Shown here: piece by piece, positions 38,140 through 51,226 of the stretch | How positions within the stretch are numbered: position 1 is the stretch's first letter | Layout: the number at the start of each line of letters is the position of its first letter | Source: Viscum album | Taxonomy: Eukaryota > Streptophyta > Magnoliopsida > Santalales > Viscaceae | Length of the DNA stretch: 64,000 nucleotides | Reading direction: 5' to 3' | Assembly (NCBI GenBank): GCA_963277665.1 | Contig: OY728137.1 | Location: 1,169,842,670-1,169,906,669, forward strand | Program-made: the position numbers and the translations under genes | Notes under the pieces: generated by a model | The model's input: only the letters and a program-made list of their open reading frames with translations | What the model was told of the DNA's origin: nothing | Databases searched by the model: none

Positions 38140-41100
38140 TGTTATAACACCCTGACCCCAAAAGACCAGAGATGATGCATTATTTTATTACATTGGTATA
38201 TAAACAAAGAAGACACATCCCGATGGACTCAATAGTTCAGTATCTTTGGAAAACCAGATACATAAATAAGTTCAACATTATAACTTGAAATAAAAAACAA
38301 TATAGAAAATCCATAGTAACCCCCATAAATATTAGGTTATCCCTACACGTCATTCAAAATTTACATTTTCACATCCTGAGTAAAAATAAATAATAAGAAA
38401 GGGGTGATATCAGATGCTCAGTAAGGGTAAGTAATAAAACTAAAGCATAAATAATAATGCATGATGAATAACTAAAGAACACATGCCATTAAAATATAAT
38501 CTTGACCATAATGTAATAGGAATAAAATATGAGTAAGTAATGCCACAACAAAACATAACCATGGATATTCTACTATTTGAATAATTACATGGACTATCAA
38601 TTAATAGTTTCATAATGATGGAATTCATAATTCCATACATCATAATCATACCATTAAGGCTTCGACCAAGACACCATACATAATGGGTAAAAACCCTGGT
38701 TAGTTTGTCTTATGAGAGCAACAAATGCATTGAGGGGATATAGAGGGACCCAAAATTAAATTACTAAGTCCAATTAATTCATCATTTGAATGGGGATAAC
38801 ATAAAAAACATATAAATATGAAATATAAATAACTTTACCCAAACTGTAAACCTAATTTCCAACCATTCTGAGTAGTATGGTGAATATTGTGAAGATAGCA
38901 TATCCACAAAAAAACTGATCTAAAACCATTTAATAAAATATGGTGGATGAAAAAATAATATATAAACCTAAATAAAACATAAAATTCATAATAGTTGTTA
39001 AAATATATGAAAATTCATTAATAAAATCATCGATGAATTTTTGAGAGAAATACCCTTTTTACTTTTCAAAGAAGAATTCTTTCAGAAAATTTATTTTATT
39101 TATCATGATAGTTTGTATAAAACCAATGATGGAAAAATATAATTTTTTCATGAAAAAAGTAATGATTTTATAAAAATAATGGTGTCTTAGAATAGATTAT
39201 GGTTGGTAATTGAAAATGGGGAAGAATTCAAGACATTCTGTTTAATCGGGCTTGCGTATCGGGAGGAATTGAGAAGGGAACCTTTGTAAATATTATATTT
39301 ATTATAAGAGAAAGATGAAATGATATGAATACATGAGGTTTAAATTTATAAAAAATAATTTATATTAAGTATATAAAAATAATGAAGAATGACATTTGTG
39401 TATAGAGGAAGAAATCATGACCCGAATGGAAATAAAGGTTTGGGAAGAAAACCCTTACCTTATATACGAATTCATTCTTCACTTAACCTTAACATACTAG
39501 ATAATAAAATTAAATCATTTAATTAATTAAATAATAACCTTATATACATGTAATTTATTTATTATAATTTTATTAAGTTTATTTATGGCCTTTTTATGAG
39601 TTATTAGATAAAATTTTATGACTCGAGAGGATTTGTTTCCTTGGTTTTCACAATCAGTATACTTGTATATGAGTATGGAAGTTCATGTGGAAGGGGTATA
39701 ATTATCCATATTTGTATTTATAGTATATTAATGAACTAACATATGTTTAATTGGTATTATTTATTATTTTTTCCATATATGAGGAAGAATAATTAGATAA
39801 CATGTTAATGATAATAGTTTAGCTTACTTTTAGCAGCTTTTTAATCATAATGAACTAGTTTTGTTGTATTATTTAATATCATAAATACTCAATGGTTATA
39901 GAACCTTAAATAAGATATAATAAATATTTTATAATCTTTTTCATCTATAAAAATGGTTTCTTGACCATAATTTAAAGAGAAATTCAATAACGAAAGTTCA
40001 TCATCCATGAAGTTTGTAAATTGGAACCTCTCAGACTATGATTTCGTTTTTAAAATAAAATAGAGAGAGTAAGGATATTGATGATGAATATTACATTAAA
40101 ATGATATCATTAGAGTATATTGATGATACTTTAGATATCATGTTCATTTGGGAAAAGGAGGCGAGGATAGAATAATAAAAGAAAATAACATGAAAAGAAA
40201 TTAAAAGGAAAAGAAAGATGATTTTACCTCTTGAATATTCATCCTTGAAAACCTCCTTATGGAAAGGAGTTATGATATTTTGGAAAGAACAAGACCTCTT
40301 TAACATGTTTTAGAGACTATGGAATAGGATTTGGGAAGAATTTTTAGAATCTTAAAGGCTCAGTGGAGTGAGGAGAAGAGGGGGTGAGGGGTGGTTTTTT
40401 TAGTGTAGTTGAGGAGTGATTTTTAAATATCTTATTCATTATTTTATTATTTTGCTCAAGATAAGAAATATTGTTGATTATTTGTATAAAATATAGTAAT
40501 AATTTCATGTGAGTTTGAACCAGTGGTTATTAAATCATCCAAGAATCATCCATGACTCTATAATTCTTGTATTTAACATTTATCGTAAATTATCAGATTT
40601 TACTATTAAAAAAATCAAGTATTTTAGAAAATTATCAAAAATTTATCCAAACCATTTTTTGAAATGTAGAAATCAAAAATGGAATAAATTTTATGAAAAT
40701 AATTTTCTAAATATGAGAAATTAAAATTTTAATTAAAATCATTATTCACTCGAAAAAATACAGATTTTAAATTTATAACCGATTTTCTGGACCTTTCAAA
40801 AATTAACTAAGGTCTCATAAAGTTATATTGAAATAATAAGGAAAAAAATATTATTTTATGAAAACTTTTTATGTAAATAAATTTATTTTAAATTATTTTA
40901 TTAATTATTAAATTGTAATTAAATATTTATGACTTATAAAAATTTCAAAAATTAATTTTTAAAATATTAACTTACTTATACTAATTGTATCATAATTTCA
41001 CTTATGAGATACCTAAATTTTATTTATACCTTAATCGGTGAGATTACTATTCATTTAGCCGGTTTACTATTCATAAGGGTCATATTACTATTCCTAAGGT

Positions 41101-41273
41101 TATGTTACTATTTCATCAGTATTGGTTTCTTAACTTCCGGAAATACCTCTTATTTCATTCATTATTCATTTATAAATTTTTCTTTGTGTTCTCTATGTGG
41201 TCTTATTTGATTTATACTATATGAAATAAACATAGGAAGGTAAATATCATTGATAGAATTTTGGGTCATTACA
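38140..41273 (-). repeat. Element 3 3' LTR (left copy)
   Basis: It aligns throughout with 46282-49413, for example GCATTATTTTATTA near the left end and TTTATACTATAT..AATAAA at the right. It contains a GATATCAGATGCTCAGTAAG block (38407-38426) typical of plant gypsy LTRs, also found at 59980-60000. The native start is TGTAATGACCC (ending at 41273). Confidence 0.93.
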
Positions 41274-41292
41274 TTCTCACCTCCTATAAAAT
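41274..41292 (-). other. Element 3 polypurine tract
   Basis: The minus strand reads ATTTTATAGGAGGTGAGAA directly before TGTAATGACCC. This purine-rich block primes plus-strand synthesis. Confidence 0.8.
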
Positions 41293-44200
41293 TTCCCCCC
41301 AAAATTTCTATAATGTCACATCACAAAAATATTTGGGTAGTTCTTATTCATAAGTTTCTCAGGGTCCCACATCACCTCCTAAATTTTATGATTTTTCCAT
41401 AGTAACTTTACTAGCCCAGTCATCTGATTCCTCAACACCTGTTCTTTAGTGTCCAGAATTTGGATTGGATCGTCATAATAAGATAAACCAGGTTCTATTT
41501 ATATTTATTCAAAAGTGAGTATATGTGGTGGGTATGGCATATAATTCCTCAATAATGATACTTGGAACACACTGTGTACTTTAAAAAGGATAAGCGGCAT
41601 CACCAAATGATAATCCATAGCTCTAACACTCTATAGGATTTGAAAAGGTCCAATGTACCTAAGGATTAGTTTTTTTATCTTCCAAAATCTTATAACACTC
41701 TTATATGGAGTTACTTTTAAGAAAACTTGATCTCCCAATTGATATTCCAAGTCCTTACTTCAATTATTGGCATAGATATTTTTCTTGCTTTGAGCTTCTT
41801 TGATATGGGATTGGATAGTCTTTACCTTCGCTGTTGTTTCCTCCATAATATATAGTCCTACAAGATTCCTTTCACAAACTTTATCTCAACATGTTGGTGT
41901 ACGACATCTCTTTTCATACAATGCCTCATATGGTGCTATTTGAATACTAGAATAGAAACTATTGTTATATAAAAACTCTACCAAAGGTAAATACTGATCC
42001 CACATACCTTTAAAATAATGTGAGAATGACCTCAACATGTCTTATAAAGTTTGGACTATCCTTCATGACTTCCCATCAGTTTGAGAGTTTTAAGAAGTAC
42101 TCAAATTGAGCTCAATATCCAAAGAATTCTGAATACTTTTCTAGAATTTCAATGTAAATAGTGGATCAATATCAGACAAAATTGAGATAGGTTCTCCATG
42201 AAGTATTATAACTTCATTGATATAGAGTCTTACATGGTGATCTAGTGGAAAATCCACCCTTATAGTGAGGAAATGTGCAGATTTAGTAAGTCTATCAACA
42301 ATTACCCTTATTTCATCATTATTTGTTGGATTTTTTGGAAATCTAGTGACAAAATACATGGTGATATCTTCAAATTTCCATGTAGGAATAGACATAGGTC
42401 ACATGAATCCTCTAGGATGTTGTCTTTTAAGATTCACTTGTTGATAGACTAAACATATTGATACATAATCAGTAATTTCTCACTTCATATTATCCTACCA
42501 GAAAAGTTCCTTCAAATCTCTATACATCTTAGCACTACCAGGGTGTATAGAAAAATTAGAGCTATGAGAATCATCAAATAACTCCTTTTTTAGCTCAGAG
42601 ATAGAGGAAATACATATCCTCATCCCAAATTACAGACTTCCATCTTCATACACGAAGTCTACCAACCTCCCATATTTCAAATCTTTAATTTTCTTTTTAA
42701 GGTTCTCATTATCAGGCTGAGAAATTTTAATCCTTTATAACAAATATGGTTGGGAAACCAATTGGAAAATTAGTGATGTTTCACCATCATTGATAATTAC
42801 TATATCTGTCCTCGCTAGATCCATGTACATAGGATCCTTTCCAATTCTAATTTTATTCAGAACTCCAGGATACTTCTGGCTCAATGCATTATCTAACTTA
42901 TTCACATTCCTTGGGTGGTAGTGTATTGAACAATCACAATCCTTGAGCATCTCAAGCCATTGCCTTTGCCTCATGTTTAGTTATTTATTTGAGAGGATAT
43001 ATTTCAAAAATCTTGTGATCTATATACATGTCAAATCTTTCACCATAGAGATAATGTCTCTATATCTTTAGATCAATGATTATAACTTATAACTCAAGAT
43101 CATGAGTTAGATAGTTCTATTCATGATTTTTTTACTACCTTAATGCACAGACAACAACTTTATCATTCTACATAAGGACACAACCATGTCCTTTCTTTGA
43201 TGCATCACTATAAATCAAAATTCCACCATTTCCTAAGGGTAGAGTCAAGATTGGAGTATTCACTAACCTATTCTTCAATTCTTCAAAACATTCTTTACAT
43301 TATTTTTTCCATATGAAATCAACCCCTTTACGAGTAAGCTTGGTTAATAGGTTAGCTAATCGGGAGAAGTTATGAAGAGAACATCGACAATAACTTATTA
43401 ATCCAATAAAACTACATACCTCAATTATGTTCATTGGTGTAGGCAATTCCCGAAATACCTCTATCTTCATAGGATCAACTAATATTCCATCTTTATAGAA
43501 AATATGGCCGAAAAAATAAACTGTTTGAGGCCATAATTCACAATTTCTAAATATCCCATATATCTCGTTCCTTCTAAGAATATTCAGAATACTGCATATA
43601 TGATTCTCATGTTCTTTGTTGCTTTTGGAGTATACCAAGATATCATAAACAAATAACAAAACAAATTTATCAATATATTCCTTGAAAACTCTATTCATTA
43701 GATCCATGAAAATAGAGGGTGCATTAGTTAGTCATAAAGGAATTACTAGAAACTCATAATTTCCACACCTAGTTCAAAATTCTATCATTGTAATATCTTC
43801 CTTCCTCACACACAACTGATGATATCCAGATCAAAAGTCAATCTTTGAAAAGTATTGATATTCATGAAGTTGATCAAATAAATCATCAATGAAAGGTAGG
43901 GGATACTTGTTCTTTATGGTAATAACATTGATTTCTCTATAATAAATGCACATCCTCATAGATCCCCCTTTTTTCTTGATAAAGAGAATAAGGTATCCAC
44001 ATAGAGAAACACTAGGGTGAATAAATACTTTATCTCTCAATTTCTCATGTTGTTTCTTCATTTATACTAATTCCACATTTTCCCTTCTATAAGGAGTATG
44101 TGATTTAGGTTTTGAACCAGGAATTAAAACATTAGAAAAATCAACTTCCCACTCTAGAGGATGTCGAGGTAAATCCTCTAGAAATACATTGATATATTAT

Positions 44201-44735
44201 TACATAATTGGTACATCCTCAATTTTTATATTTCATTCCTCACCCATATATATTTCATTTTCATCCTCCCCATGAATTGCATTCAGTATAGCTATCGAGG
44301 GTGGTTCTGGATAATAATTAGATGGTGAGGTTTTTCTCTAAAGATAAGGGATTCTACATAATTCTCAAAAATTGTAACTTCCTTCTTCTTGTAATAGATT
44401 TTCTCATCATAATTTTAAAGCCAATCCATACTATGTATTATATGAAAATCAATCATGGGTATGATGATAAGCTTATCAACTAATGCACAATTATGTATCA
44501 TAAAGGGGATAGATCTAAAAATATTTGTTACAATGATACTTCCCTTAGGAGTTCTGACTGAAAAATACTTTATTAAATCAAAAGGGAAATGTATAATTTT
44601 CTTGGAAAACTGGGAAGATATAAAAGAATGAAATGATAAAAAATCAAATAAAGCATTTTTTATATTTGAGGAAATGATTATAGTACCTACCACAACATCA
44701 TTAGGCACTTCATCCTCAATAGTTGTGACCAAATA
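41293..44735 (-). pseudogene. Element 3 degenerate pol
   Basis: Minus strand, in order. Protease is at 44415-44732 (VVVGTIIISSNI; FDFLSFHSFI at the active site, so the Asp remains but the Gly is gone; closing HSMDWL). RT spans 43300-44140, with [23 protein letters not shown] text and [20 protein letters not shown]. RNase H (42735-43290) has RQWLEMLKDCDCSIHYHP. The IN zinc finger (about 42420-42560) has HPGSAKMYRDLKELFW and CLVYQQ. The IN core (42141-42395) has VIVDRLTKSAHFL and SILSDIDPLF. The chromodomain (about 41310-41470) has ILDTKEQVLRNQM. The RT motif is FVYDIL (Tyr-Asp, 43627-43653), one zinc Cys of IN is Tyr, and the third catalytic Glu is a stop. Confidence 0.93.
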
Positions 44736-46260
44736 AGCTTGGCCTTGCTCCCTTGGCCATCATTGGGGAAAGATTCCTTGATGCTTAGGAAAATCATTTG
44801 CATAATTTACCACCTATTTACAATTGTACCATTGAAAATTAGTAGATTATTTCTTTAACTTACAATCATGGGCTTAGTGGTATTTTTCTCTACAATTGTA
44901 GCAAACACCCATACCCTTTAGGAAAGTATCAAGGATTTTATTCCCACAATTAACACAGGATGGAAAATAAATTCGTTCCTTAATCCCCTTTTCCTTATTT
45001 CATTTTCCAGAGTGTTCAATAGCTATCTTCATCTCCTGAATTCCTTCAAATTCATAAGACTTGGAGAAGTGTTTTTCTATCTTGATAGTACATGAGACTA
45101 TATCTTTATATGATGAGAAATTTTGGGAGACCAGTAACCTTCAGAGGGATGGTTTTAAAAATCAAAGAATCGATCAATCTTGCCCCTTAGATTACATATG
45201 TTGTCTGCAACATGCCTTTCTATCCTTGTAAAGTTGGATTCATACTTCTCAAAATTGTTATCATATTTCTATCTTAGACTCAAGAATTGCCACTCCATAT
45301 CTGCTCGCTGTTCGTGAGGAAAATATTTTTCTAAGAAAATTTTCTTAAAATCTATCCATTTTATATTTTTAATCTTTTACTCATCCTTTGTGTTTTGAAT
45401 CAAAAATGAATATTGATCAATATCTCCTTATAGACAATAAACTTCAATGACAACCTTATCCCCTTAGTTACTTCCCAAAGAGAGAAATATCTTCTCTAAA
45501 GAAATTATCCAATCCTATGCTAAAAATGGGTTCATAGTACCATTGAATGATGGAGGCTATTGTCTCATAAAGTTGTCTAACATTGCTCCTCCACATTGTG
45601 AATCAAGATTCTCCATACTAGTAAGGTTACTATTCATAACCTAAGTTAGTTGTCCCATTATAGTTATAAGTTGCTTAACAATAGTCACACCTCCAATACC
45701 GAAATCATTATCTTGCATAGGAGGGCAATACCTACATGGGATATGCACGTTCATGCAGTTTACATTCCTTCCACTTGGTTCTATTTATAAATAATTGAAT
45801 ACACTAGATTACGTTATGAATCATAATGTATATTCTCAACTAGAAACATACTTAACATAAATTGAAGTTCTATTCATATCTAATCTCATAATCATAAATA
45901 TGATTTCTTTAAGGAAAAAATTATTTTAAATACATCATAATGGCTTGTAAAGAAAATTTGAATTATCCAAAGAATATCCTCTTGGAGTGTCAAAATAGGA
46001 GTGAAGTAAGGACTATTTTCATGTACTAGGTTACCCTAAGTCAGACCCAAGACACCTTGTTGGAGTTGTTACCACTAGGTACGTCTGTTCCAGAACCACA
46101 CCCACTTGTAGTATCCAAACAAGGATGTATTGCTAGGAATATCCTCATAATCTCTTCCTTACCAAAATTCTAGGATGTTCTTTTATGCTTATCCTCAAAT
46201 TCTATCTTAGGGTTTTGTTCACTAATCTACATTTTCTAAATCTAGTTTCTTATGTTCTAC
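44736..46260 (-). pseudogene. Element 3 degenerate gag with two Cys clusters
   Basis: The nucleic-acid-binding end is readable. CVNCGNKI (near 44945) is followed by a CX2CX4HX4C knuckle, CYNCREKYH-stop-AHDC, at 44862-44903, with all four metal ligands kept despite a stop inside it. The pattern CxxCG...CYxCGxxGHxxxxC is usual in Tekay-type gag. The N-terminal part (45000-46250) is scrambled by stops, and the start was not identified. Confidence 0.8.
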
Positions 46261-46269
46261 TAAAATTCT

Positions 46270-46279
46270 TCTTATACCA
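46270..46279 (-). other. Element 3 primer-binding site
   Basis: The minus strand reads TGGTATAAGA, 9 of 10 to the initiator tRNA-Met PBS, immediately inside the right (5') LTR. Confidence 0.85.
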
Positions 46280-46281
46280 AC

Positions 46282-49200
46282 TATAATGACCTGACCCAAA
46301 AGCCCGGAGCCGGTGCATTATTTTATTAAATTGGAATATAAACAAGGAAGACATATACTAAAGGACTGAATAGTTTAGCAGATTTGGAAAAGTAGATACA
46401 TACATAAGTTCAACATTACAACTTGAAATGATAAACAATATAGAAGATCCATTAGTAAACCCCATAACTCTTAGATTATCTCTTCATGTCATTAAAAATT
46501 TAAATCTTCACATCCTAGGGAAAAATAAAACATAATAAAAGGGTGATCTCAGATTCTCAATAAGGTAAAGTAATACAATGGAAGCATAAATAATAAGTAA
46601 TGATGAATAACTAAATAACACATTCCATAAAAACATAATCTTGAGCATAATATGGCAGGAATAAAATTTGAACAAGTAATTCCACAATAAAACATAACCA
46701 TGGATATTATAATTCTAAAATAATCACATGGAATATAAATTACTAGTTTTATAATGATGGAATTCATAATTTCGTACATCATAATCAAACCGTTAAGGCC
46801 TCAGCCAAGACATCATACATAATGTGTAAAAATCGAGGCTAGTTTGTCTAATGAGACCTACCAATGAATTGAGGGGATATAGTGGATCCCATACATCACT
46901 TAATAATTCCAATGCATTCATAATATTAACGGGGATAATAAAAAAATCATATACATATGAAATTTAAATAAATTTCCTGAAACATTAAACATAATTACTT
47001 TCTATTCTGAGTAGTATGGTGAATAATGTCAAGATAGCACATCCACAACCGAACTGATTTTAAACCATTTAATAAATTATAGTGGATGATAAAAATAAGT
47101 TATAAAAATAAATAAAACATAATATTCTGAAGATTTTTTAAAATAGATGAAAATAAACTAATAAAATCATTGAGTATTTTTTGAGTGAAATACCCTTTTT
47201 ACATTTCATAGAAGAGTTCTTTTAGAAAATTCATTTTTATTTGTCATGATTTTTTGTATAAAAATAGTAATGAAAAAATATAATTTTCCACAAAAAAATA
47301 TTTATTTTATAAAAATAATGTTTTCTTAAAATACATTATGGTTGGTATTTGAAAATGGGTAAGAATTCGAGATGCTCCCTTTAATCAGGCTTGTGTATTA
47401 GGAAGAATTGAGAAGGGAACCTTTGCAAATCATGTAATTATCATAAAATAAATATGGAATGATATGGAAACATGAAGTTGGAATGTATAAAAATAATTTA
47501 TAATAATTATATAAAAATAATGAAGAATCAAATTTATGTATATAGGAGGAAATCATTACCAGGATGAAAAAGAAGGTTCGAGAAGAAAACCCTTACCTTA
47601 TGTATGAATGGGTTCTACAATTGAACTTAACATCATGTATAATCAAATTAAATCCATTAATTATTTAATTTATAACTTTATCTATATTGATTTGATTTAT
47701 TTTAATTTTATTAAGTTCATTTATGTCCTTTTTATGAGTTATTAGATACAATTTTATCACTCGAGAGAGTTCGTTTCCTTGGTTTTCACGATCGGTATAC
47801 TTGTATATGAGTATGGAAGTTCATGTGGAAAGGGTATAATTATCCAAAATTAGATTTATATGGTATTAATGAACACACATATTTGTACTTGGTATTATTT
47901 ATTATTATTATTTCTATATATGAGGATAAATCATTAGATAATATGTTAATGATAACAATTTAGTTTAATTTTAGCGGCTTTTCAATCATAATGAACTAGT
48001 TTTGTTCTATTATTTAATATCATATATATAAAATGGTTCCAAAACCTCAAATAAGATATAATCAATATTTTATAATCTATTTCAACCATAAAAATGGTTT
48101 CATGGCCAGTCTTGAAGTATAAATTAAATAATGAAAGTTTTTCATCCATGAAGGTTATAAATTGGAACCTCCCGGACAATGATTTCATTTTTAAAATAAA
48201 AGAGATAGAGTAAAGAGATTGATTATGGATCCTACATTAACATGATATAATTATAGTATATTTATGACACTAGATTTATCATTATCATTTGGATATATTA
48301 GGTTAGGATAGAATAAAAAATGAAAAGATCATGAAAAGAAATTAAAAGGAAAAGAAAGAGAATTTAACTATTGAATATTCCTCCTTGAGAAACTCTTTAG
48401 AGAAAGAGGTTTTGATCTTTTGGAAAGACCAAGAGCTATTATATGTGTGTGAGAGACTAGTAAAGAGTATTTGGGAAGAATTTTGACAAGCTTAAAGGCT
48501 TAGATGATTAAGGAGAAGAGGTAATGAAGGGTGGTTTGTAAGTGGAGGAGAGGAGTGATTTTTGAATATCTTATTTATTATTTGATTATTTTTCTCAAGA
48601 TAAGAAATAATGCTGATTCTTGTGACCAAATAATGTAATAAGTTCATGTGAGTTTGAACTAATGGTTCTTACATCAGTCAAACATCATCCATGACTCCAT
48701 AATTCATGTATTTAACATTTATAAAAAATTATTGTATTTTACTATTAACAAAAATTCAAGTATTTTAGAAAAATATATAAAATTCACCCCAACCATTTAT
48801 AAAAATTTATAATTCAAATATGGACTCCATTTTATGAAAATAATTTTCTAAATATTAGAAATTTAATTTTAATTAAAATCATTATTTACTCAAAAAATAC
48901 ATATTTTAAATTAATAACCGATTTTATGGAACTTTCAAAAATTAACTAAGGTGATATAAAATTATCTTAAAATCATAAGGCAACAAAATATTATTTAATG
49001 AATAAATTTTATTTAAATAAATTTCTTTTAAATCATTTTATTAATTATAAAATTGTAATTAAATATTTTTGAATTATAAAAATTCCAACACTTAATTTTT
49101 AAAATATTCATTTACTTATACTAATTATATCATACTTTCACTTATGAGATGCATAAATTTTATCTATACCTTCATGGGTGAGATTACTATTCATTTAACC

Positions 49201-49413
49201 AGTTTACTATTCATAAGCATTATATTACTATTCTTAAGTTCATGTTACTATTTATTCAGTATAGGTTAGTTAACTTCAAGAAATACATCTTATTTCATTA
49301 ATTATTCATTTATAAGGTTTACTTTGAATTCTTTATGTGGTTTTATGTGATTTATACTATATTAAATAAATATAGGAAGAGAAATATTATTGATATAATT
49401 TTGTTTCATTATA
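46282..49413 (-). repeat. Element 3 5' LTR (right copy)
   Basis: Second copy of the 3.1-kb LTR. The terminus reads CATTATA, where the left copy has CATTACA, so the native TG start has become TA. No genes; short open frames inside are chance. Confidence 0.92.
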
Positions 49414-49761
49414 GGAACGGTCTTTTGGATGGGCTCAAAGGTACCCCAACACTGGACAGAGAAGGTATATACTATTCCCAAGTGTCATAACAGGATACCC
49501 GATTCAACATTATTTTAGGAATTTATAGTTAAATGTTTTAAATGTTTTAATTGTATTTTTTTAGCTTGAGAAATTCTGTATACACTTATATTAGGGTAGT
49601 TGTTTTAAGGACACCATTTTTTATGGACTAAATAGTTATACCCATACCCTGCTCGGTATGCCATTGAACTTTGGTACCCAAGTAGATATTGTTCTTGTTC
49701 ACAGGTATAGGTTTTGGGGAAGGTACAATGATTGTTGATCTGTCTTCAGAAGCTAGAGTCA
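49414..49761 (+). mobile_element. Right part of the interrupted LTR (element 6)
   Basis: It continues the GGTATATA-type repeats of 38073-38125 and ends with CTAGAGTCA. A PBS-like TGGTATCAG follows at 49767-49775. Together with 36591-38139 it would form one LTR split by element 3. Confidence 0.5.
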
Positions 49762-49766
49762 AATGA

Positions 49767-49776
49767 TGGTATCAGG
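49767..49776 (+). other. Primer-binding site (element 6)
   Basis: TGGTATCAGG, 9 of 10 to the initiator tRNA-Met PBS, five bases after the LTR-like terminus GAGTCA. Confidence 0.55.
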
Positions 49777-51221
49777 TAGGACTCATGACCAATTGGGGTT
49801 GGTCTGTCTACCTTAGTTTTATTTTATTCCTTTTTATCACTTCTTGTGTATGATCTTCCATGGGGGATCCATTCAATATGATTTACACATTCCTTATTAT
49901 CACATGTGATGTTGAAATTATTTTATCAGCACTTTCTCTTGGTTGTAATGTTTACCTATGATGATATTATCAGTTTAATTCTATTTCCATTGTTTTTATA
50001 TTGAAAAATGATGGAACATCCTCCACACAATGTTTTTATAGTCCCTAAACACTATTTGATAGCCTCTAGTACATGAATAGGTGTTCACGAGGTAACGTAT
50101 AAAATTAGTCCACTTACTGTTCATAGAGAGAGTCAAGTCAGGATGTCACAAAGTGGTTTCAAATATATTTTATTTGTCTTAATATTTGGTTATGATATAT
50201 AGGAGACTAGGATGTTGTTGGATATTGGTATTGAGATCATGATGGGGTGCTTCTACCCCATGTATGAGGGAAAATCCGAGTTCCAAGGGATTTGAAATGT
50301 TAATATTAATTTCTGCTCTTATAATTTATTTATTTCTTCCTTATGTAGTGCACATGGATGTGATGTTATTTATTAATATAATTTTTTATCTTATATGATA
50401 TGATAAGAGAGTGTGTGTGTTCATGCATCATATTAGGCACATATGATTTATATGTCATTTATATGTTTCATATGATTGATAATTTTCTGGGATTCACATA
50501 TGTAGGTGTTTTATTTATTGATAGTGGTCCATGTTTTTAATTTATTAATATCTTCCCATTGTTTTAAATAATTGAGAGGTATTGGTATTTAATGTGTCCA
50601 TGAACATTTATATGAGTTACATATAAGTGTTTGATGGCATTCTACTTGACCAAATCCTTAGGTGACATTGAATTAATATGCAGGTTAAATGAAATATTAA
50701 AGTAATTATTTTGGTTAAATAAAGTGTTATTATGAAACTCATAAATAATTTTACCCTATAAATTGTGAATTATATTATATGTAACCTAACCATAGAATGT
50801 GAAACCTAATAAATTTTGGATACTTTAAAGTGATGGGTAATGAAAAGTCTTAAAATGTCATTACTTGGGTTTTAAATGGTGAATTTTAATTAAAGTGAAA
50901 TAAGAAATCTTGAGAACTTTAGGGATATTAATGATGAATTTCACATATGTTTGTGACTTGACCATGTGTATGGGTAGTATGGGTAGTTTTGGGCTATAGA
51001 GAGAGCCCAAGTGGTGAGACCCTTGGACATGGGTTGTGATAACTTGATGGGTTTGAAGTGTACTTAGTAGCAGGATGTTAACCATTGTGACTTAAATTGG
51101 GCTTCAACCATGTGTTTTTGAGGTGTCTCCTTGTATCACAGTGTTTTTGGCCTTTTAAGATTCATGAGACCTTATAGAAGGTGTCTTGGATCATAGTTTC
51201 AATGATAGTGGGTGTGTATAT
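49777..51221 (+). other. AT-rich host repeat, with a second LTR end and PBS-like site at 50141-50163
   Basis: No coding motifs. GGATGTCACA (50141-50150), three bases, then TGGTTTCAAA (50154-50163, 8 of 10 to the PBS) resembles the end of the element 4 LTR (GGTGTCACA, TT, TGGTATCAAA). It may be the end of another old LTR or a chance match. Confidence 0.4.
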
Positions 51222-51226
51222 ATGGG
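51222..51226. other. Target-site duplication, left copy (solo LTR)
   Basis: ATGGG precedes TGTAAATACCCG and is repeated at 54341-54345. Confidence 0.85.

Larger units (their letters stand above)
38140..49413 (-). mobile_element. Element 3: full-length chromovirus, about 11.3 kb, minus strand
   Basis: Two long LTRs (38140-41273 and about 46282-49413) flank a minus-strand gag-pol with PBS and polypurine tract in the expected places. Pol is easier to read than in elements 1 and 2 but still carries many stops. No clean 5-bp duplication is visible: TTTGG on the left, GGAAC on the right. Either the duplication has decayed or the left boundary is off by a few bases. Confidence 0.92.

Noticed and set aside
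38135..49418. TTATA/TATAA as the target duplication of element 3
   Set aside because: TATAA occurs at the inner edge of the right LTR as well as at the left end, so it is probably part of the LTR terminus rather than duplicated host DNA.
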